Of a DNA stretch of 64,000 bases, positions 56,301 to 64,000 are shown piece after piece (positions within the stretch are counted from its first letter, which is position 1; the number at the start of each line of letters is the position of its first letter). Origin of the DNA: Nereocystis luetkeana (lineage: Eukaryota; Sar; Phaeophyceae; Laminariales; Laminariaceae); the NCBI GenBank assembly GCA_031213475.1, contig JARUPZ010000020.1:5009858-5073857 (forward strand), written 5' to 3'. The notes below the pieces were generated by a model, which did no database searches, was not told the origin of the DNA, and saw only the letters and a program-made list of their open reading frames with translations. Made by a program: the position numbers and the translations under genes.

Positions 56301-57514
56301 TAGGCTTGTTATTTTTTACCAGGTATATACTACATTTTTAGCGGTCCTTACTTTGACGGACACGGTCGTACAGAAGTAAATGGCTCATGTGCCACCTGTG
56401 TACTTTGTTTGGTGGTATTCAGAGTGATGCATAGGATACAAACACACACGTCAACATCCAGCACAGACAGCAGTGAGCAGTGTACCTCCGTTCGTGCTCA
56501 ACCGTCATGCTACCCTTCTTCTATTATTTGTTATAAGGCTTATAGATTGGGTAGGCGATCGGTTAACCTTTTTTGCCTTTTAAATTAGCCCAACGGACTA
56601 CTAATAAGATCTTCACAAATGGCGACGACGGCAGAACATAGCTGGGTCGTTGTGGTCGTGCGAGTTCGAATCTCACGTCCACCATGGTATCGCTTTTTGA
56701 AGAAAAGCGAGTTTCCTCATGCAAGCATGTCAAGAATCTGAAAAATGCTCCTGGATCTCCAGAAATTGGAACCGCGTGTGGTGGCGCGTCGACTCGTAAA
56801 ATCCGGTCCGTTCGAGGGGGGGAGAGTGTTATGAGGCTTAGATTGGGTAGGCGATTGGTTAACCTTTTACCTTTATAGCCCAACGAACTAAGACCTTCAC
56901 ATATATATTCCCGCACCATATTGCATACTCTGAAAAACATATTTAATATATTACCAGGTACGTGATACCTGGTACCCTGGTGAGTGTGCTCTTCACATTA
57001 AACCGTCCGTCCGTACAGGTTATTAAGATGGGATACAGCGGGCCTCACTTTGCCCGACGTACTACGAGAGTGTTGCATTATTCTGCCCGACGTACTACGT
57101 CACACCTCATATATCACCTCATCACCTTGTAGTACGGTTTGGTCCTGTGGTGCCGCTGTTGTTCTTCGGGGCGATCGTCGCATGCGCTTAGCGGACCCAC
57201 TTTGTCCTGCTGCCGCTGTTGCAGACCCCCTCATATGTTACCTCACCACCGACCTTGTACTACGGTTTTATATACAGGATGTGATATGATATGGTATGTT
57301 GGCGGTATGGTAAAACATTGGTGGTATGGTGTATGGGAACAACATGGGATGCGGTATGGCATTTTGGTTGTATGGTGTCGTGGATGTATTCTATGGTTAA
57401 ACTTGCCTGGTGGTACGGTATGAGTCAGTATATAAGGTCCGTAAGGGTTCAATACGTCGTACGAATATCGTAGGTAACGACTTTGTATGTCGACCGTTCG
57501 AAAATATGAGCCAA

Positions 57515-57609
57515 ACAGACAGACAGACAGACCGAAAGACAGACAGACAGACAGACATACAGACAGAAAGACAGGCACACAGACAGACAGACAGACAGAC
57601 AGACAGAAG

Positions 57610-57647
<38 letters not shown>

Positions 57648-57652
57648 TTCGC
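57515..57652. repeat. (CAGA)n microsatellite
   Basis: About 33 CAGA/GACA units with variants. It makes Cys/Leu/Val and Asp/Arg/Gln repeat frames. Confidence 0.95.
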
Positions 57653-57659
57653 AATAATT

Positions 57660-60100
57660 AGCGCAGCTGACACTCAGTTTTACATACATACTGAGAATAT
57701 ACCCGATGGACTCTCTCATGACCCAAGTAAAGCATACAAATAAAAATACCACGAACACACGTATGAATAAAAATAAAATTCCGACGGTTTGGGTTATAGG
57801 GATCGCCGTCACTCAGAAAAAAATCTGCCGAAAAGTGCTATCTTTATGATATCGTAGCTCAAAAAACCGCGGTCGAGAAATGAAGAGAGTTTTTTTTCTT
57901 TCAGTGGGAGGCAGAAACTACACCCTGGAGGCATGTTGAATAGAACATATATAGACACGCCTAAGGCATACGAGAGGAGTGACGGGACCGACTGACGGAC
58001 AACATTCCTTTTCTGCTGACAGAATCCCCCGTGTAAATTAACACCCGGGAATTGTTCCGCCACACCTGGGTCTCAAAAGCTCAAAGTAAGCTCAAAAGGG
58101 ACACATCCTCGTAGGGTTCTACAACCTGCATTGTAATTGGGGGGGGGGGGGGGGGGGGGGCACAGAATACAGGGCTTTTAAGCGGTGATTGGAGAGCGGC
58201 TTTTTCGCGACAACCTTGACAAACAAAAAAGTTCCGAGTACCGCAACTCAACCAACTTTTGTTTGGTGCCACCGTAAGCAGAGCTGCTCCTGCCTTGCCA
58301 CAGGCAGAACGTAGAACCAAAACGCCACATTGATCAAACAAAACCCTACCTGCTGAGGAGGGCGCCCATAATTGCATACCACCGGATCTGTGTGAACCTC
58401 TCTCTGCAGACCTTCGCATGTTTAGCTTGTTATTTGCCACCCCCATGCTTCTTGTTTTCTTCGGGGGGATGATACAACTCTAACCCCTATGAGCCTGATC
58501 CTAACCTTGAATCTCCCGATACACACCAGACCCGTATCTTAGCAATACACCTCGGGAGGCATTCGGGGTGTGCAGAGGACCATTTGCACACCAGAGGTGC
58601 AATTGGGTGTCACCGTCTGCTGATATCTGTCCCACATATTTTGTACTTCACGGCCAAGCTCTTCTTATCGTCAACGAGCCCACCTATCCACAACAGCTAG
58701 CTGCCAGAGCATAGGGAAACCCTCTGGTACGACGCAACAACAATGTTCGAGCCTTGTCAGAGCGCAGAACACATCAACCATCATCACTATTGTTTTCTTA
58801 CCCTTTCAGCCTCGGAATTGGGTACTTCAAGCGTGATCACAGCAGTATTGCAGTAGACGAAGGGTGACCCTCGGGAGCGACCTATATTGGGGTCCGGACG
58901 GGGGGCAAGGACAAAAGCCCCGCCTGTGCACCAGGGAAGGGGGTGGGGGGAGGGCGTGGGAGGGCGGGGGGGCGCGAGACGGGGGGGGGGGGGGGGGTTC
59001 TAGACCTACCGCGAAATGACGCGAACGCAGGACAGCAACGAACGTCCCCAGCACCACACCGCAAAAACGAAAATCGAAAACGAAACCGCCGCTGCAAAGC
59101 CCTTTGTCTTAGCTATTTACTTCCCTCCGCATCCTGTCGCGTTCCCTCCTCCTCCTGCTTTTTCCCCAGTCGTATCCCACTGCATGCTCTTATGTCGCTA
59201 TGACCCCCCGCCCCCCCCCCCACCCCCACCCCCACCCTCCCCCGCCAGCCGCGAGACCCTCTTGAAAACAAAATATTAACCATATTTAGTGGCCAGGTCA
59301 TCGACTCATTGAAGCGAGATATCACCCCCCCCCCCCCCCCCGACTCCCCCCCCCCCCCGACCCGCTCCCCTCCCCTGGAATGGGTCTACCTCGAGTAGTT
59401 TCCCCTGCGCTTGGCGAGCAGGATCGCACCAACTCTATAACAACAGCAAAAAACCAGCAAAATCCCGGCAGAGTCGATTTCGATCGTGACCAGTATTGTC
59501 TAGGGGAAGAAACCCAGAAAAGGAAGAAAACAGCAATGAAGAATCGTAAAACAAATGTGGGAGAGACGGAGGGAGGGAGGGAGGGAGGGGGGGGGAGGGG
59601 TACGATCGACCATCCGATCCGTGCCGAGAGCGCCACGACCAAAACCCAGAACCAAAAGCACATTTTGCTATTTTGCCGCACGAAGACTTCAACCGACCCC
59701 ACGCTTTCGCTTTGTTGTCTGATAAACGAAACTAGAAAAAAAAAAAAACGAAACGAAACGAAACGAAACGAAACGAAACGCAAAATAAAGGAATTAAGCA
59801 ACTTACTGTATGCAGCACAAGCAGTCACCAAAAAAAAAAAAAACAAGACACATAATACCGACCCCTTTCTTTGCCCTTTTCCTTATCTTTCATCTCTCTT
59901 GTTTTTCCAAAAAATCACCAACAACTATTAATTTGCCCAGTTGTATCGGCACAAACAAGATGGGAGCGACCCATTCAGGCCTGGCTTTTCTTGTACTCCC
60001 TCCCCCTCCCTTTCTCCCTCTCTGGAAGGACAAGAAGAGGAAAGAAAAGTAGGATGGAGTGGGGGTGGTGGTGGGCAGTGACGACGGCGCTCGTGATGGA
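57660..60100. other. No supported gene
   Basis: G run at 58140-58160, C/G runs near 58925-59000 and 59210-59360, (GAAAC)n at 59750-59780. No exon with splice sites was found. Confidence 0.5.
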
Positions 60101-60111
60101 AAGGGAGGAGA

Positions 60112-60270
60112 GGAAGCAAGAGGAGCAGGAGGAACAGGAGGAGGAACAGGAGGAGGAGGAGGAGGAGGAGGAGGAGGAGGAGGAGGAGGAGGAGGAGGAG
60201 GAGGAGGAGGAGGAGGAGGAGGAGGAGGAGGAGGAGGAGGAGGAGGAGGAGGAGGAGGAGGAGGAGGAGG
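60112..60270. repeat. (GGA)n microsatellite, about 155 bp
   Basis: Near-perfect GGA repeats. Poly-Glu, poly-Gly, poly-Pro, poly-Ser and poly-Leu frames over it are artefacts. Confidence 0.97.
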
Positions 60271-60774
60271 GGCGGCGAACCTCTGCCATGGGGCAAGCGC
60301 GCCGCTCGATTCCCTGCAACCCAACAAAAGCAGCGAGCACTATTCAGCCAGGCCCACTGAGCCATCAACGCACTTCGCAGCCGACGGCAGCAGTAGCAGC
60401 AGTAGCAGCAACATCAACCAAGTATCGCTGCTGGCCACAATAGAAATGAACCGTGTTGTACGCGATAGGCCTGCGGTGTACCCATGCACCCGGTCCCCCC
60501 CCCCCGGCCATCACGCCTCCGTTAGAAATATAAGCTTAGCACGCACAATATTACCACTACCATGCTACAGGTGTCCAGAACCCCACGTCTCTGTTCCCCC
60601 CATCCCCGCCCCCACGCCTTGCGTCCACCCACAACGACGGCCGGAGACAAAAACGGGAAACAAAACAAGAAAAATAAAATAAAAAATTGCCCGCGCGGTT
60701 CTAGGAAAAGCTGTGGCAAGGAAAGGAAGGGTAGTACAGATACTTCGAAGTATTATACTACGAGCAGCCGACGA

Positions 60775-60955
60775 ACCGAACAGCACCGAACCGAACCGAA
60801 CCGAATCAAACCGAACCGGATCGGACCGGACGGAACCAAACCGAGTCGAATCGAGCCGAGCTTAGCAGAAGTGAGCCGGACCGAGTCGAGTCGAACCGAA
60901 CCGAACCGAATCAAACCGAACGAACCCGAACCGAGCCGAGTCGAGCCAAGCGGCA
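60775..60955. repeat. Degenerate period-5 (ACCGA/TCGAG) array
   Basis: Pentamers of the ACCGA, ATCGG and GTCGA type. Same period and a complementary core to the array at 975-1165. Confidence 0.85.
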
Positions 60956-61179
60956 CAACAATGAGCCGATTAGGGAAGGCACGAATGGACGAATGCGTGG
61001 AAGGACAAATTAACGAACCGAGTCTTTACGCTACGCTACTCCCGCTGTAAATACCCACAAATTGGCCCCTCCCCGCCTCGCCCCGCCTTCCTTCCTTCCT
61101 CGCCGGAACGTCATGGAACCATCTACCGGTGCTCCTGTCCGGTCTATCCTGCTGCTTCACGCCCAGAGGCAATCAACCG

Positions 61180-61447
61180 ATCAGTCAACCCACGGACCAA
61201 TCAATCAATCAATCATCGCACCATTTGGTCAATGAGCCGACAAATAGATCAACCGATTAATCAATGAACCAATGGACCGATCAGTCAACCAACGGAATCA
61301 ACCAACCAGCCAGTCAGCCAATGAAATACACCAACCAGCCAGTCAATCAATCAATTAACCCGCCAGTCCCCAACCACCAGCCAGTCAAGCAACCACCTTT
61401 TCAATCAAGCAACCACTCAACCAACCAATCAACCAATCAAATAACCG

Positions 61448-61481
<34 letters not shown>

Positions 61482-61500
61482 TTCTCAGCCAACCCAACAA
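61180..61500. repeat. Degenerate (CAAT/CAAC)n tetramer array
   Basis: CAATCAATCAAC and CCAACCAGCCAGTCA words over about 320 bp. Confidence 0.85.
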
Positions 61501-61509
61501 GAAAACAAA

Positions 61510-62320
61510 TGAAAACCCTCGCCCCCCACCCTCAGTCCCTCGAGACTCCCACCTCGATAATCCACGCCGCCCCCCAAGCCCCCCCCCTTATGCCTCCCAA
61601 GGTTTGCGCGCGATCGTCTTCTCTCGCCGAAACCAGGGGACGCCCCCCCCCCCCCCCCCCCCCCCTACCCCCTCCCCCCTCCGTCCGTTGCCCCCACCGC
61701 CTCCACTACCACCAGGTTTCACACCCGGACCCCGCGATTGGCTAAACCATCACCTCGTTATCGCTTTTTCTACCACTACCACGACCCCTACTGCCACTAC
61801 TACAATACGTACTACTACTACTACTGCAGGAATTATTCAACTACTTCGTGCAACTCCAAGCAGTCTGTCCCCCAGAACCCGAGTCCAGTCGTATACCGGT
61901 CATACGGCGGCGGCAGCGGCGGCGGCCGTTCCGAAAAATAAAACACGTGGTCTTAACCTAGCGAGAGAGAAAGGAACAACAGAAAGAAAACGAAAACAAA
62001 AAACACTATAGATAGATACGTAGAGGTTCCGCGGGCGGGCCGCAGGCCGGTCTCTAAAACGTGTACGTCTAAGCAAAATAAACACGCAGGCGAATGGGGG
62101 AAGGAGGGTCGCCCCCAAGCCCCCCCTCCCCCTCTCCCCTCCTCCCTCCACCCTGCCTTCCCCCCCCCTTCCCCACCCCTTTCCGGTCCTCCTTCCCCTC
62201 CTCCGACTCCGGTCTCTTCCCTCTTTCTACCTCTCCCTGCCTGTGGATGGTCCTATCTGTCGGTAGTGGAGTGGTTTCAATCGATTTTTTGGCGCTTTGG
62301 GGAAGACATTGACATGTTGA
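61510..62320. other. No supported gene
   Basis: C runs, (TAC)n-like at 61800-61825 and C/T-rich DNA. It may include the 3' UTR of the minus-strand gene to the right. Confidence 0.5.
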
Positions 62321-62380
62321 CATCGTTGTCATCGTCCCACGTCTCCAGCCGCCGCGAAGTCGTCGTCGAAGTCGGCGTCG

Positions 62381-62431
62381 TCATTGTCTTCGGGGTTCCA
62401 GTGAGCCGTCAGACCAATTCGCGTCGGTAAT
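62381..62431 (-). CDS. Candidate terminal exon of the Gly/Pro-rich protein
   Basis: Minus strand: acceptor GCGCTTCCAG, then in phase 0 ITDANWSDGSLEPRRQ and TGA. The phase agrees with the donor at 62867, giving an intron of 435 bp. The neighbouring frame over the same DNA is also striking: LPTRIGLTAHWNPEDNDDAD, FDDDFAAAGDVGR, stop at 62329-62331. That is an acidic tail with high third-position GC, but it would need a donor or acceptor in another phase. Which frame is used is open. Confidence 0.4.
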   Translation of the reverse strand: MTDANWSDGSLEPRRQ

Positions 62432-62639
62432 CTGGAAGCGCCATTCGGAAGCGAGGGGAAGTCGGGATGGCAGGGGGGGATGAGGCGGGGGGGATACTCA
62501 TGTCATGCATGGCCGTAGTCGTATGACCTGTCGATAGACCCTCGCATTCCTAAAATGTCGGGACGGGAGTACGTCGGGTTGACACTGACCAGGCAGACAA
62601 TGCTTGCGCCGAGCGTGAGGCGCCGTGAGATAATTCGCG

Positions 62640-62685
62640 AGTCACAATGGGGAGGGGGGGGGGGGGTGGGGGGGGGGCGTATTCA
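62640..62685. repeat. G homopolymer within the candidate intron
   Basis: Broken G run between the two candidate exons, typical of introns in this window. Confidence 0.7.
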
Positions 62686-62866
62686 ACACAAGCAAAAAAT
62701 GAGATAACCTGAACAAGACAAGACAGCGTAATATACGATAAGACAAGGCAAGCAAAATATCACATCTGGTGTGTCAGAGAAAGGTCAGAGTAGAAAATAA
62801 TTTTGAAAAGCGAACATACCAGCCCGATCCTAACCCTAAAAAGAGGACGGCTTAAAAACGCAGTAC

Positions 62867-64000
62867 CTTCGAAGTGAGCACAAAGCTCCCTCCTTCGCCG
62901 GCCGCTCCGAGCGTCGGCGGCGGCGGTGGCGGAGGCGGTACGGCCGTCGCCAAACCCTCCTCGTCTCCGCCATTCTCTCCCCCTCCTCTCTTGCCGCCGC
63001 CTCCGCCCCCCTCCCTCCCAATTCCCCCCAGCATCACCGCCCCCCCCCGTTCAGCTGCCGCCCGGGCCCCCCCCGGCGGCGGCGGCGGCGGAGGTGGCGA
63101 GCCGAACCCCAACGACTGCGACCGCGGCAACTGTGGCATGTGAAGATGCCCGCCATCGCCACCTCCACCCCCACCACCAACACCCCCCTGCAACCCTCCG
63201 CCGCCGTTCCCGCCTAGGCCTCCCCTCTGATCCCCGCGCCCGGCGGGGCCTCCGGGACCCCCCGGACCTCCCGGACCCCCCGGACCCCCCGGACCTCCGG
63301 GACCCCCCGGACCTCCGGGACCCCCGGGCCTTCCGGGACCCCCGGGCCCTCCAGGCCCGAGCCCGGGCGCCGGCCATCGCTCGTGCCCAAGCCCCGTCGC
63401 CTCCTGTCCGAGCGCCACACCAGGGGCTCCCCCCGGTGGCCCCGGGTGCCATCGCCCATGCCCCGGTGGCGGCGGAGGGCCCTGACCACCCGCTCGCCCC
63501 TGCATTCCCGGCGACCCTTCCCGAGCTCCCATGTCCGGCTGCCCCATCCCTGGTGCCATCCCTGGCGCCATTCCTGCCATTATTCCCGGTCCCATTGCCC
63601 CGCCGCCGCCGCCGCCGCCGCCGCTACGTGGCGGTGGCGGAGGCGGCGGGAAAGTCCCGGCCTGTTGTTGCCCTGGCGGACCTCTGCTGGGTGGGCCTCC
63701 CTGCCCCGGCCCCATGCCCACCCCTCCCAACGAACCGTGCCCTTGTCCTTGCTCTTGCCCCTGCCAGTGAGGTGGTCGCCCCTGTCCTCCTTGCTGCTGC
63801 TGCTGGCCGGGTCCACCAGGCATCCCAGGCCCTCCTGGCCCTCCGGGCATCCCAGCCCCCCCGGACATCCCAGGCCCCCCGGACATCCCAGGCCCCCCGG
63901 ACACCCCAGCCCCCCCCGACATCCCAGCCCCCCCCGACATCCCAGGGGACATCCCAAGCCCCCCGGGCATCCCAGGCCCGCCGGACACCCCAGGTCCCCC
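62867..64000 (-). CDS. Gly/Pro/Met-rich low-complexity protein, 3' part (5' end beyond the window)
   Basis: The minus strand is open from the window edge to a donor AAG|GTACTG at 62867/62866. From the N side: GGPGMSGGPGMSGGAGMP-type repeats (63850-64000), a Gln-rich patch, PPPPPPP followed by a Gly run, MAPGMAPGMGQPDMG, then about fifteen GGP triplets (63235-63345) that resemble a collagen-type Gly-X-Y run. Next come HLHMPQLPRSQSLGFG, a second Pro run and GGSFVLTSK. The last 25 residues before the donor are less repetitive. Such proteins often act in RNA binding, cytoskeletal (Pro-run/profilin) or extracellular-matrix roles; no folded domain is visible to choose between them. There is no in-frame stop over 1.1 kb, and the composition matches exons of the PH gene, so it is probably real. 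Confidence 0.55.

Larger units (their letters stand above)
55803..56900 (+). repeat. Dispersed repeat G, four copies
   Basis: Copies at about 55803-55885, 55896-55963, 56530-56622 and 56829-56900. Each starts GTTATGAGGCTTAGATTGGG and continues TAGGCGATTGGTTAACC and AGCCCAACGGACTAAGACC. The third is followed by a tRNA-like T-arm (GAGTTCGAATCTCACG, about 56662), which suggests a SINE-like origin. Confidence 0.75.

Noticed and set aside
59871..60682. Poly-Glu, poly-Gly, poly-Pro, poly-Ser and poly-Leu frames
   Set aside because: Generated by the GGA microsatellite.
62827..62840. CCTAACCCTAAAA as a telomere repeat
   Set aside because: Fewer than two units; not distinguishable from chance.
62874..63143. 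Plus-strand Pro/Gly frame opposite the right-end gene
   Set aside because: The minus strand stays open for over 1.1 kb and has a usable donor; the plus-strand frame is short and has neither.

Overview
This window is nuclear DNA of a eukaryote. Protein-coding exons are short, GC-rich at third codon positions, split by GT-AG introns and separated by many kilobases of AT-richer repeats. Introns and intergenic DNA carry long G/C homopolymers, large microsatellites, tRNA-derived SINEs, a degraded LINE and at least three families of foldback MITEs. A short TTAGGG-type array also occurs inside the window. Ala/Gly/Ser-rich low-complexity proteins and G/C-tract-rich introns of about 0.7 to 1 kb fit a stramenopile alga, perhaps a brown alga. 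That placement is an inference from style, not from a marker gene.

Layout: 0-2.5 kb, the 3' end of a + strand gene (two exons). 2.5-12.6 kb, repeats, large ATG/AGT/AAT microsatellites and a minus-strand LINE remnant. 12.6-16.7 kb, GC-rich DNA with broken coding frames and a 33-bp tandem repeat. 17-38 kb, mostly MITEs, SINEs and dispersed repeats, with one orphan exon near 18 kb. 38.6-39.5 kb, a candidate small membrane-anchored protein. 40-46 kb, MITE-rich, including a three-layer nested insertion. 46.5-49.3 kb, the best gene here: a PH-domain protein whose last two introns and carboxy end are clear. 49.3-57 kb, low-complexity DNA, a second SINE family and short tandem repeats. 57-62 kb, microsatellites. 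62.3-64 kb, the 3' end of a minus-strand gene for a Gly/Pro-rich protein that runs off the window.

The most unusual signal is a 9-bp palindrome, TACCWGGTA. I counted roughly 55 exact copies by eye, against about 0.5 expected for equal base composition. Comparing copies of the 105-bp MITE family shows that these palindromes are 7-bp insertions (CCWGGTA) into pre-existing TA dinucleotides. One copy is 119 bp (105 + 2x7). Another is 112 bp (105 + 7) once its two nested elements are removed. The motif is rare in the gene-bearing DNA from 46.1 to 53.7 kb and absent after 57 kb. This looks like a microscopic TA-targeted insertion or excision-footprint system acting at high density.
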